Shown one piece after another: positions 33,726 through 44,492 of a stretch of DNA of 64,000 nucleotides (positions are counted from its first letter, which is position 1; every line of letters starts with the position of its first letter). Under the pieces are notes generated by a model, which was given only the letters and a program-made list of their open reading frames with translations, had not been told where the DNA came from and made no database searches. The stretch is from the NCBI RefSeq assembly GCF_009727055.1, contig NC_052359.1, positions 23,532,501-23,596,500 of the forward strand. Direction: 5' to 3'. The DNA comes from Benincasa hispida. Lineage: Eukaryota > Streptophyta > Magnoliopsida > Cucurbitales > Cucurbitaceae. Position numbers and translations under genes: made by a program.

Positions 33726-35079
33726 TGTTGGGGCTTGTGCCCTAAAGTCTCGTGTCCAGTAGTTTGTAAAACACTTTGTACGAACACTTGTGATGTATTA
33801 TATAAATGATATTTACTTCACTACTTGACTTTGCACATTTAGATTTTACCATAAACCAATAAACTTAATATCCCTAGTTATCTGTATGTAACTTAAGCAT
33901 GTATGTGGTGACATACAAGTAGATCATGTCTTGAGTGATAACCAAAATGGTCTGTAGTATATGGATATAGGAGGAAAACCTTATCCTGGTAACGCTACGA
34001 AGCGGCCCACTTTGTGGAATGGTCACAAGTTCTATAACTTGTCACAGATGGTCTGATCCTAATAATTGTGTAGAGGACATACGAGCGGGGGCATCCTATA
34101 CAAAGACTTTGTATAAGACCTGACCATGAAGTGTTAACGTCTCGTTATATAACACCGTTCATAACTGAGACTTCACTTCACTAGGATGACCATAGGTAAC
34201 ATGACCTCAATCCTAAGTGAGTTGGGAACTCCTGCCATTAAGGGCGGTCCTTTGATTTGCATGGGTGCGAGTGGCCAAAACGTCGACTCAAACCTACCAT
34301 TTTGGGGATTCGTCTGATTTGGGAGCTGGGAACTCAGCTACACAAGATGAAATTCACTCCTTCCCCGAGGCAGGGGTAAGTAGATAGATAGCTCCCTTAA
34401 GGGTTGATTCTAGGGCTTGAACGATGTGGCGCCACGCACCTTTTCATGGCCCGAGATGTGTTCACACATAGTAGGACTATGTTGTATTGTTCATTAGAGG
34501 GATCAATGGCACTTAAGGAGAAAGATGTAATTATAGGGGAAAAACGATAAATTGGCTTGCTATAACTACGAGCATCTGTGAAGGGTCATCATACTGATGA
34601 TTGGTCATATCCAATGGACATAGAAATATATCTATGGCAAGAAGAATTCAACTGTCAGTCTTTAGTGGAATGCCTAGCAATTAACGAATGGTGGATATCG
34701 TGACTAAAGAGTTTAATCAACTATTAATGTACCATTGGAGCTTCGAGCCATAGGTATAAGGTCCCCTTAGTAGCTTGGATACAAGTTGAGAGTCAGTTTT
34801 TGAGTCAATTCAAAGAGTTCAAATTGATAAGAGGGCATTCGATTATATATGATATAATTGAACGAGTTAATTAAATATGATATAATTAACTTTATGTATG
34901 AGATACATTAATTTGGAGGAAATTAGATATAAATATGTTTATATCTAGTAAAGGAAAAATATTATAATTAATATATAATATTAATTTATAAGTTATGAAT
35001 GTGATAAGATCACATTCATTGAACGGTTATAAAGGAAATGGGAAGGCGTCTTTTCGTTCTAAATAACAGATGAGTGCAT

Positions 35080-35088
35080 TATAAATAG
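35080..35088 (+). promoter_or_regulatory. TATA-like box in the family B LTR
   Basis: tataaatag in a gcattataaatagtag context, about 1.35 kb into the LTR and about 75 bp before the palindromic word cluster. Confidence 0.45.
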
Positions 35089-35154
35089 TAGACGGTGTGT
35101 TGATCTTGCCGTGCATGGATATTGTGAAAAAGATAGTGTCATCATTTAGAAAAT

Positions 35155-35475
35155 CAATGCCTATACAATAGTGACTGCACGATCGCTTGCATATTCGATA
35201 TTGCTAAGCGATCGCATACTGATTACACCATCGCGCACTATTATCTAAATGATCATTTACCTTTTTCCTAAGTGATATTTAGCTCCCGGTATTTACTAAA
35301 CGATCGTATAGACGATCGCTTAGTTTTTCCTACGCGATCACTTGGACGATCGCTCACCCTTTTACTACACAATCGTTTAGGCGATCATTACCTTTTCCTA
35401 CATGATCGCTTACTTTTATTACACGATCGTATACTTCACCTAAACGATCAAGCATATTGTCTATGCGATAGACGA
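35155..35475. repeat. ACGATCG word cluster in the family B LTR
   Basis: More than fifteen copies of words such as acgatcgttta, gcgatcgctta and tacgcgatcactt in about 320 bp. The core ACGATCGT is self-complementary. The same type of cluster is shorter in the other copies (29173-29335 and 2058-2140), so its length varies between copies of the LTR. Confidence 0.8.
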
Positions 35476-35800
35476 CCGCATCTCCCACTTGCTTGATCGT
35501 TGTGTACGGTCGCTCTTCCTTCTTCCCTCTACCAAATCCAAACAAAGCCCACATTTTGGATTCTCACTCCAAGAATATTGAGGGCTCTGAGTGGTGTTGT
35601 CTTCTCCATTTCCTTCTGTTCAAGTGGTGATTGTTCGACGTAGACAGTTGGGGTTCAGACTCGCTGTGAAGAAGAAATCTTCATCTGGTATGATTTCTTG
35701 ATCCCTTTGACATTATGAAAGTATGTTTGAATGTATATGCGGTAATTCTGACACAATGAATTGGAAAGATCCGCTTCCGCTCATAGGTACTCTTGAATAA

Positions 35801-37435
35801 GAGTCCCTTCATGAAGAACCATTGAAATCTCGATTTTCAGCTGCTAATTCCTCCCAATCTTTGTGCATACCACCACAAGATCTTCCCTATTATTCTTTTG
35901 ATGCTCTAGATTTAGTTGTGGGACTCAAAATAAGCTAGAACCAAAGGGAACTTGGAGAATGCTCACAACAGCAACCTAAGGTAGAACACCTTCTTCTCAT
36001 GAATTTTCAGCTAAAATTCTTTCGGTTGTCATCTCTTCAACTTCACTCCAATCGCTTCAATATATTGCAGACTATCATGCAAAGAGACTGCATGGGATGC
36101 AGCTCATGCTTGGAGTAATTGAAGTTTGAAGATAATGGGTTCTTTGTGAGCTACTTTGAAGATGAAGATGGAAAAATCCAATTGATCCTTTTTGTGTTTT
36201 TTCTATTTCCAAAATCTATTTTTGATTTTAAAATCATATTTTAATTCTAAAATCAAATTTTATTAATTTTAAAAATTAATTTTCTAATAAAATTAATAAA
36301 TAATTTTTTAAACAATTTAAATAATTCTCCAATTCCGTTTGATTCTAATTTGAATGTTTCAAATTAACTTATCACGCTATTCTAGAGCTAATCCATTTTC
36401 GAGCTAGTAGAGGGACCTCGTGGACCTACAGATCATGGGCTTCAACAATCCGAGATTAATCGGCTAAACTCATTAGACCGATCTAATCCACATTCGTTAA
36501 CTAATGGGTCACTCCACTAAAACTCATAGTTGAACTCCCCTCACTGTAGATATATTATGTTCACTCAATATAACAATAACTAGTAAGTCCATCCTTCACA
36601 GGTTATTCGTAATAACGGTTGGGTCGAATCTCTATTTTACCCCCGAAATTACCTCTTATTCCTTAAGTCTCCACTGATCCCTTAATGAACAAGTTTTGTG
36701 ATCCAATCAAAAAAATCGAGTCCCTCTCGGGCCAATGAGAGGGTGGGGTCCCTTGTTCAAGACCCAAAATTAGCACTTAAGGGAACAACCTCTCTACTAT
36801 CCCTAAAAGCGGGTAGGAATGAATTCTGTCTTGCACCCTATGTCCCCAGCTATCTATCCGATTTTACCCCTGAAATTGGAGGTTTATTAAGCTGGCGCTA
36901 TTGAGCCAACCCTCACCTATGAAAATCTATGGATAATTCCAAATAAACAGGAGTTCATAGTTAGCTCAGGATCAAGGTCAAGTTACCTAGGTCATCGTTT
37001 TGAAATAATCAATCTTAAACAGTAAACAGCGTTATAAAGTAAGAGTGACTAATTTCGTGGTCCAATCTTGTACAAACCCTTTTGCACAAGGACTCCCCCA
37101 CTCCTTATGTCCCAACATGAACGAATTAGGATCACTTCATTTGTAGCACTTTATAACTCCTTGTAACAACTACAGAGCAGGCCCCATCCATTAGTGTTAC
37201 CAGAATAAGGTACCCAACCTTATTCATATACTATAGATCATTTTGACTATTTACTCGAACCTGATTCGCCTTTATGTCTCCGCATAAAGTTCAAGTACTC
37301 ATCCAATAATCAAGGGACTTTTAGGTTTATTGGAATTCTATTAAGCAAAACGTCTATTCAATAACACCTTATTGAATTTTCAGAATAAGTTCTATTGTTT
37401 TACAAACTATGAGTTTTAGGACATAAAACCCAACA
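35801..37435 (-). mobile_element. 3' LTR of the internally deleted family A copia element (minus strand)
   Basis: Right end acataaaacccaaca (sense start TGTTGGGTTTTATGT). The left (sense 3') end is missing and runs into the family B LTR near 35800. The strand, position and family match the 5' LTR at 42675-44492, with RT, gag and leader between them, so this is read as the 3' LTR of one element spanning 35801-44492. The usual tggacctacagatcatggg block is at 36430-36450. Confidence 0.7.
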
Positions 37436-37546
37436 AGGCAGCCCTTCACCATCAACTAATCTTCTTTTTACTTTCAGATGGCCTTGGAATCTCTTCAATT
37501 GCTCGAGTAGTTCATCCACACCGAGCTTTTGAAGTCAATCCTTCTT
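37436..37546. other. Short unassigned gap inside the copia element
   Basis: No domain trace. The expected end of RNase H and a polypurine tract are missing here, so a deletion may have removed them. Confidence 0.3.
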
Positions 37547-37906
37547 TTTATCCAGGATTGAACTGAAATCTACTGACAAATCTAACTGCATAGCATCTGT
37601 CAGGTCATCTACACAACATGGCAAACATGAGACTACCAACTGCTGATACATAGGGAATTTTTTTTATAGCCTCAACATCTTGAGGCGTCTTAAGACATTG
37701 TTTCTTAGACATATGAATTCCATGTCTGAAAGGTAACATATCTCTCTTGGAATTTTGCATCTTATATTTTGGCATCATCTTGTCTATATAGGATCCTTGG
37801 ATAAGGCTAGCGTTCTATTCTCGATTTAGAACAATTTGGATTCCAAGAACATACTATATATCTCCCAAATCTTTCATTTGAAATTGCGATGCTAGCCATT
37901 CCTTAG
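37547..37906 (-). pseudogene. RT end and RNase H start of the family A copia element
   Basis: On the minus strand from 37906 downwards the frame reads EWLASQFQMKDLGDIQYVLG then IQIVLNRE, SLIQGSYIDKMMPKYKMQNS and KRDMLPFRHGIHMSKKQC. An IPYVSAVGSLMFAMLCR segment of RNase H follows, and traces end near 37547. It is the direct continuation of the RT at 39723-40490 once the solo LTR at 37907-39722 is left out. A short stretch between the YVDD block and EWLASQF is missing or out of frame. Confidence 0.75.
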
Positions 37907-38984
37907 TGTTAGCTAAAAATCCCACCTTATTGTTTGTTCTAAAATAGGTGTTGTTAATTCTATCTTACCCAAAACAAATGAAATTTATAATACTCTAACT
38001 ACAACTAGAACTAACACGTAGTAATGGTGGAGTAAGAGGTCGATCCCAAGAGAACCTCTATTAATTGGCCTAAAATAGACTACTTGAATTCCAAAATGCA
38101 AAAGATTAAATGAGAGGTTGTTTGTTTTCAAGAGCTAGAAACTAACTAAGTGAAAAAGCAAGAATTGATATAGGAAATTTAGTAATGAGAGAAGTAAGAA
38201 AGATTATGAGATAAGATTCAATTGAAAATGAAATCTTGGGGATTTTATGTAAACTAGGCAATTCTATCATTGATTTAAAAAAGAATCATGCAATTAGATT
38301 ATTCAATAGTTCATTAAGAATAAATTCCTAATGCCCTAATTAGCTAATTTGACAGGTAACCCTAATCTAGGTCTTAATTGCTTCCTAAAGACATTTCACA
38401 ATTAATCCCTAAACTGTATTAAACTCATGGGTTTTCTTAACCATTCCAATCTTGAAATCAAAAGATTGAAAAATTCAAGATTGATTGTGTGAATGTTCTG
38501 AATTAATAAATTTCTTAAAGAAAAGAGGAAAAGAAGTCCACATTTTCTATCAAGACTACTAATTCTTGCAACCATAATTACAATTTTGTTATAGAACTAT
38601 GTAATTTTTGCATACAAAAATTAATTAATCTTGAGTCGTCAATTCAATCTTAATCAATTTTATTCTAAATCTTAGAAAGAACATTCAAAAGAAAGTAATT
38701 ACATGAAAGAAAATTCAAGGAAAAGTCTCAAGAAAGTGCCAATCTACATAATTCCCCAAGAAAAAGGATTACCTACTCATGGATGATGAAATTCTTCAAG
38801 CAATCCTTTGATAGATGCATATTTGGTACAATGATTGAATACAAATTGATTGAATCTCTCGAAAATTTAAAAGAATAGCTCTGTAAACTCAAAGTCTCTC
38901 TCTAAGAGTTTGAGTTTTAGTTCTCCTCTCCCTTGAAAAACTGAAACAAAAAAATTTATACCAGTAGGCACAGCGTCCCGATGC

Positions 38985-39140
38985 CAAGGCCAGCGTTGCA
39001 ATGCTAAATTGTAGAAAAGTCAAGAAGCTTTGAGCTAACATTGCAACGTTGTGCTAACACTTGATTGCGCAAGGCGCGAGCGATGAATCGCGTCAAAATT
39101 CAGAGCGTTGCAACGCTGGGGAGCATTGCAACGCTACCCT
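38985..39140. repeat. GCGTTGCAACGC palindrome cluster
   Basis: Includes agcgttgcaacgct at 39104-39117, a perfect 14-bp palindrome, and near-perfect relatives agcgttgcaatgct (38992-39005), aacattgcaacgtt (39037-39050) and agcattgcaacgct (39122-39135). Confidence 0.85.
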
Positions 39141-39204
39141 GTTTTACAACAAAATCGAGCGTTCTGTCTTCAAGCATTGCTCGACGCTCTTCCTAGGGTC
39201 GTGA

Positions 39205-39530
39205 CACTGAAAAACTCGATACTCGATGCACGATGGCTTTTACTCGATACTCGATGCTCGATGGCTTTTACTTGATAGTATTTACTCAATAAAAAATAGA
39301 ATAAGAAGAAACTCAATGGCGAAACTCGATAGATTACTCGATGATCGATTACTCGACAGTATTTACTGCAATTTAATAAATGCATTACTTGATGATACTC
39401 GATCATACTTGATGATCGATTATACTCGATTACTCAACAGCCTTACTCAATGGTATTTCAGTAGCATTTACTCAATAGCATTTTGGTATTTACTCGATGC
39501 TTGATTATACTCGATTACTCGATGGCATTT
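39205..39530. repeat. ACTCGAT word array in the Athila solo LTR
   Basis: About 25 imperfect copies of the word actcgat with separators such as gcttttactcgat and gcattttggtatttactcgat (units of 15-35 bp). It is the reverse complement of the word type at 25868-26310. The ORFs at 39170-39504 on both strands are artefacts of this array. Confidence 0.8.
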
Positions 39531-39722
39531 TGGTAATTTTCTAATTCTCTTCAACGTGTTGATTTTCTTGGTCATTTTTTATCTTTTTGACCCAATTTCC
39601 TCTTAATGACTCCTAAACACCTCGGGGACCGTTTTACCTATAAAATTAGCATTGAAAGCAAATAATCAACACAATTTTGAAGGAATTAACATAAAAAATA
39701 TATATCCTTTAAAAACCTAACA

Positions 39723-40490
39723 CTTATTCTCAAGAGTAGGATATCATCAACATATAATACCAGAAAAGCTACAGTTTTGTTGACAATTTTCTTGTATACA
39801 CAATATTCGTCAACGTTCTATTCAAAGCCAAAAGATTTGATCACATTGTCAAAACTTATATTCCAGAATCGAGGTGCTTGTTTTAACCCAAGTTTGCAAA
39901 TTTTTTCTCTTGACCCTGTTCAATAAACCACTCTGGTTGAGACATATAGATACTCTCTTCTAGATAGTCATTCAAAAAAGTTGTCTTGAAATCCATTTGT
40001 CATATTTCATAATCACAAAAGGTAGAAATGGATAAGAGTATTCTAATAGACTTGATCATGGCAACTTGATAGAAGGTTTTTTCATAGTCAACCCCCTTTC
40101 TTTGGGTAAACCCTTTTGCCACGAGTCTTGCTTTGTAGGTCTATACCTGACTAGCTTAGTCTCATTTTCTTTTGTAGATCCATCTTTAACCAATAGGTTA
40201 CCCCATCTGGTTTATTTACAAGTTCCCAAACTGAATTGAAGTACATAAACTTCATTTTGAGGTCCATGGCTTTTATCCATTGGACTTGATCCACATCTTC
40301 CATTGCCTGTTTAAAAGTCAATAGATCTTCTAAGCCATAATCAGGTATGATGACCTGAGTTTCTATTAAACCCATGTAATGGTCAAGCTGTTGAACAACT
40401 CTCCCACTACGTCAAGACACTCTGAACTCTTGAGATGGTTGTGTCGGACGAGATATGCTAGTTCCATCAACAACTCTTGTTGATTAACCA
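39723..40490 (-). pseudogene. Copia linker and reverse transcriptase, N-terminal half
   Basis: Read on the minus strand. A linker with SGRVV-like words at about 40440-40400 leads to the ORF 40151-40375 (74 codons): MGLIETQVIIPDYGLEDLLT then FKQAMEDVDQVQWIKAMD and FMYFNSVWELVNKPDGVTYW, the standard start of copia RT. Later pieces include a LGLKQAPRFWN segment near 39870-39880 and TVAFLVLYVDDILLL at 39743-39790, with the catalytic YVDD at 39743-39754. Frameshifts and stops occur between these. The gene continues at 37906 after the solo LTR. It should copy element RNA into DNA, but is inactive as found. Confidence 0.8.
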
Positions 40491-40881
40491 AATGTACTAA
40501 TTTTGCTTGCAATGATTCCATGATTGCCTTAGCGATGACCATGCTTTCATGCTTCTTAGTCAACACACCAGATATGTTGGCTAAGATATATGCACAGACT
40601 TTTTCATTTGCTCTAGCTCATTTGTTATACGCATCCCAAACATTTCGGTTTACAGTTAAGCTGAGAACTAGAGAACATTCCTCCGTTAAAACAAACCTTA
40701 AATCATCTACAAGTAGAATTGTATTGATATTCAATTTCCAGGTTGAATAACCTTCGCCAAACTTATCAGAAGCTAAAAGTTGTAGAATTTGACTTGTTGA
40801 AAATATTAACAAAATCTCATAGTAAATTGTTTTTAAATCCAATTTTATTTTAGCAAAAGTAATAATGTACCCATATTTCAT
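40366..40881 (-). pseudogene. Copia gag, N-terminal part, joined by deletion to the pre-RT linker
   Basis: The minus-strand ORF 40618-40881 reads LLASDKFGEGYSTWKLNINT then ILLVDDLRFVLTEEC, the conserved copia gag start. After a frameshift LTKKHESMVIAKAIMESLQ continues at 40566-40510. Then, instead of the rest of gag, the zinc knuckle, protease and integrase, the frame passes near 40490 into the region just before RT (TRVVDGTSIS, seen in one frame). The same linker is found intact at 57360-57480 in the plus-strand copy (TRVVDEVGPS), so about 2 kb of pol are deleted here. Encapsidation and integration functions are therefore missing from this copy. Confidence 0.75.
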
Positions 40882-40889
40882 TATTCAAT

Positions 40890-42660
40890 TCAACGTTACT
40901 TTATTCAGAATAAATGTTATCAAGGAGCAATCAAATACTCCTTCATTAGCAAGACATTCTTGACTAAATACTAATACCAGAATAACTCTTTATTCCTATA
41001 GTCATTTAGTTATCGTTTCCGGTCAAGAACTTACTAACACTTAGTAACTCTTGTAAGTGTGACCCTCTATTTTCATATTTCAAAGAATGGTATCAACAAG
41101 CTCCCAATTTGTAAGACAATGTTGAAGAAAGAACTGGACCCTATTCATTTATGAAGTTTGCGGTGTTCATGGTCACCTAAAAACGATACGCAGGTAGAAC
41201 ATAGGAATCTCACTGTGGAACCTAATGGAAAAGACCCCGGAATATGTTGATACATTTCCTTCATCCACTTATTATGAACTACTTCCCCTATTCAGATTGT
41301 TATTAACCCATGCAAACACTTTTTAAATTGAGCAATCTCGGTAAAAGCGACACGAAGTTGAGCAGGATCTTGCGGTGTGAACTCTTAAGGACGTGAGAGC
41401 TAAAAACAATATATCGTATATATTATTAATATCCTATTAAAGTGTTCTATTTGTTTTGGGTAAATGTTTATATACTCTGACTAAAAACAACCTAAGTCTA
41501 GGTGATTTATCCAAGTATAATGTTTATATTTGGATTTAACCTACGATGTCTAAGTAATAAACAAATTTATTACCTCACATCGCTCACGCATGCTCATAAA
41601 ACTGGGTTAACAATACTCAAGAACTGGCTAAAATCCCCAAGTAGCAAGTGTTCCATAAATCGTCAACTTAAGTACCTCCAACCATAGACGGGATTTAGCA
41701 CGGATGAGTTTGTAACCATTGTTTTACAAGATAACGACTTATTTTAACTAATTAAAACAAGTTTTTATGTGTTAACCCTAGGTAAGCATGTATCTTATCT
41801 TTGTTAAAGATTTTAAATGTCTAATTCATTGTTATAACACTTTATAAAACTATACACATGATTTTCCATCCATAACATACACCAAGCATTTCAAAATTTA
41901 ATATAACAAATTATATTAAACACATGAAACCCTAAATCATGCATACTATTTATTATAACAAATTATAACATACTTTTAATGCATGATACATGCTTCCTAT
42001 GGTGGATTTTAAATCTACATGGCATACTATATTTACATACAATATTTATTTAATTATAACATATATTCCACAATACATAAATAATTAAACACACTGATAT
42101 GTATCCGTTTTGGCATCCTAAGCAAGCAAACAAGCTAAATTATTAATAGAGTAATTTTAAGAATAGCTCTGGACCACCCAACCGCTCGAATCTACGCGAA
42201 CCAACTCCAAAATACTTGAACCAGACCTCCAAGGCAAGGGAATGGGCTGGACCAGACCTTAAGCAACTAAACCAAACCACCAGCAGACGAACCGGCAAAA
42301 ATCGAACCGTTCGAACCGGCTTTATCCCCATGCACACCTTTCTAGGCTGACTGAAGAACAGTGTTGCAACGCTGTTCATGTAGCATTGCAACGCTGCGAA
42401 GGCAGTAGCAATTCTACTATTGTTTTCTGCAAGCTTGCTTCAATTCTTCTTCAATTACAACCTAATTGCAACTCTACTGACTCTAACAAATTTAAAAACT
42501 CTTAATCACACATTAAGGCCCATAATTATAACAATTACAATATAATTGAAGAGAAATCTAATGCCAAAATTGTAATATATCCATATCAGCACCCATTTCA
42601 TACAACTTATGAAAAACACTCACCAAGTTAAAATTAACGTAAATTGAATGTTTAAAACAT
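40890..42660 (-). mobile_element. Untranslated leader of the family A copia element
   Basis: Non-coding region of about 1.77 kb between gag and the primer site. It aligns by eye with 24990-26595 in order and orientation, for example tttatatttggatttaacct near 41527 and gcggtgtgaactcttaag at 41374. The part nearest the LTR (42150-42420) has cgaacc words and then agtgttgcaacgct (42360-42373) and agcattgcaacgct (42382-42395). The sister copy has the ATCGAGTA array at this place instead. The 82-codon ORF at 42143-42391 has no recognised product. Confidence 0.65.
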
Positions 42661-42672
42661 GCTATGAAACCA
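42661..42672 (-). other. Primer-binding site of the family A copia element
   Basis: gctatgaaacca, two mismatches to the reverse complement of the initiator-methionine tRNA site TGGTATCAGAGC, two bases from the LTR end at 42675. Confidence 0.7.
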
Positions 42673-42674
42673 AT

Positions 42675-44492
42675 TGTTAGTGTTGACATTAAACATATGG
42701 AAGCAACTTGGATCTTAAATACTCGAACTACATCAATTTTACTGATTAAGCATGCATGTTTATAATTTTCCAGATTTTAGGGTTTATAGAAACAACCTTT
42801 CAAGAACTCTCAAATTACTCCAATTCACTGCTGGTTTCTACTCACAAACTTGTTATAAACAAAAAAAGATCTTTCCTACTATTCTCTGGCCTTAGATTGG
42901 ATTGTGGTATCCAAAATAAGTAGAATTTGATGGAATTTGAAGTCGGAGAGTGTTTTTCTGGTGAAAAAATTTGAACTTATTTCTTCGGAGTTTTGGAAAT
43001 TGCATGAAGTTTTTAAATCAATTAAAAACTTCTGTTATAGAACCAATTCATGCATTGAAAGATCACCAAAAATTGACACCAAATTGTACAAGAAATAATG
43101 AAATTTTGAGGTGTTAGCAAGATGGAAAATGTGGGAAAAACCCACTAGTTCCGTTTTCAATTTTAAGTCAATTTTCATAAAATTAATCAATAAAGTAATT
43201 TTTTTTAGATATAATTTCATAATTTCAAAAACTAACTTTATGTGAAATTAATTCAAATAATTAATTTTTAATAACATGAATTTTAAATAATTTTAATTAA
43301 ACAAATTAATTTAATATTAAACTAATATAACAACAATTCCAAATATGAGTCACTATTTATAGATTTAATATTTAAATCAAATTAAAATATTTTATAACTC
43401 TCCAATTTCGTTTAATCGATAATCAAGTGTTTACTTATATTGTATATAATTAATAATTCCCTTAATTCGAATTTGAACGTTTCAAATTTTCTCATCACAC
43501 TATTCTAAGGATTAATTCATTTATAAGCTAGTAGAATGACCTAATGGACCTATAGATCATGAGCTCCAATGATTCAAAACAAATTGGCTAAACCCTTTTA
43601 ACTGAATTAACCAATATTCGTTAGCTACTGGGTCACTCCACTAAAGCCCAATAGTTGCACTCTTCTCACTGTAGATATATTTCTATCCATCTGATTTAAC
43701 CATGATCAGTAATTTGATCCTTCACAGATTGTTCGTATTCACAATTGGGTCAAAATTATCGTTTTACCCCTATAATACATCTTGCTTCTTAAGTCTCCAC
43801 TGATTCAATAATGAATAATTGGTTTATGGTCCTACCACTAAATCGAGTCTCTCTCAGTCATAGAGAGGGCGAAGACCCTTGTTTAAGAATAGGAGTCAGT
43901 ACTTTAAGGAAATAACCTATCTACTTATCTCAAAATGGGGTAGGAGTGAATTCCATCTTCCAGGACTATGTCTTCAGCTATCTATCCGATCTTACCCCTA
44001 AAATAGGAAGCATATTGAGTTGCCACTGTTGAGCTACTCTCACTCCTGTAGATTAAAGGATAATCTTGATTAAACAGGAGTTCATAGTTAGCTCAGAATT
44101 AAGATCGAGTTACTTTAGTTCATCAAATTGAAATAGTCAGTTTTAATAGTAAACGATGTTATAAAGAAAAGTGACTATTTCTTGGTCTGGTCTTATGCAA
44201 ACATCTTTTGCATAGGATGCCGCCACTCGCATGTCTCTACATGAACGACTGTGGGATCATGTCATTTGTATCATGTACAAAGTAGGTTGCATCCATACTG
44301 TCTCCAAGATAAGGTACCCAAACCTATCCTTATACTTATAGACCGTTTTGACTATATACTCAAACTCGATCTACTTTTATGTTTCTATATAAAGTTCAAG
44401 TATTCATACTATAGACAAAGGTTGTTAGTTTATTGGAATTAGACTATTTCAAGTGCAATTTACATATACAATAACAAAATTATTGAATAAAT
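42675..44492 (-). mobile_element. 5' LTR of the internally deleted family A copia element
   Basis: Left end tgttagtgttgac (sense 3' end). The body matches the LTR at 26610-28545, for example aggagttcatagttagctca near 44080 and the ccactgtagatatattt-type block near 43668. The last 60-90 bp of the sense 5' end are missing because another family A LTR starts at 44493. The neighbouring primer site makes this the 5' LTR of the element that ends at 35801. Confidence 0.75.

Larger units (their letters stand above)
33726..35800 (+). mobile_element. Family B copia LTR, plus strand
   Basis: Starts tgttggggcttgtgccc and extends to about 35800, where sequence of a reverse family A LTR begins. It is the opposite-strand match of 28745-30816, with shared blocks near 33940 (caaaatggtctgtagtat), 34200 and 34370. 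A TATA-like box tataaatag lies at 35080-35088, followed by a cluster of ACGATCG words (35155-35475). It faces the reverse family A LTR 3' end to 3' end. The 74-codon ORF 35272-35496 is an artefact of the word cluster. Confidence 0.75.
37907..39722 (-). mobile_element. Athila-type solo LTR inserted in the copia RT (minus strand)
   Basis: Starts tgttagctaaaaatccc and ends aaaaacctaaca, with matching terminal words TGTTAG and CTAACA. The flanks CTTAG (37902-37906) and CTTAT (39723-39727) form a 5-bp target duplication with one mismatch. Length is 1816 bp. Content is the reverse complement of the LTR type at 17146-18486. The insertion lies between the catalytic YVDD block (39743-39754) and the next RT segment. 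Inside it are the GTTGCAAC word cluster (38985-39140) and an actcgat word array (39205-39530). A solo LTR with a decayed duplication indicates that the copia element was present first. Confidence 0.85.

Noticed and set aside
35155..35475. Bacterial-type GATC or Dam site cluster, or an origin.
   Set aside because: It lies inside a plant copia LTR and recurs at the same position in other LTR copies.
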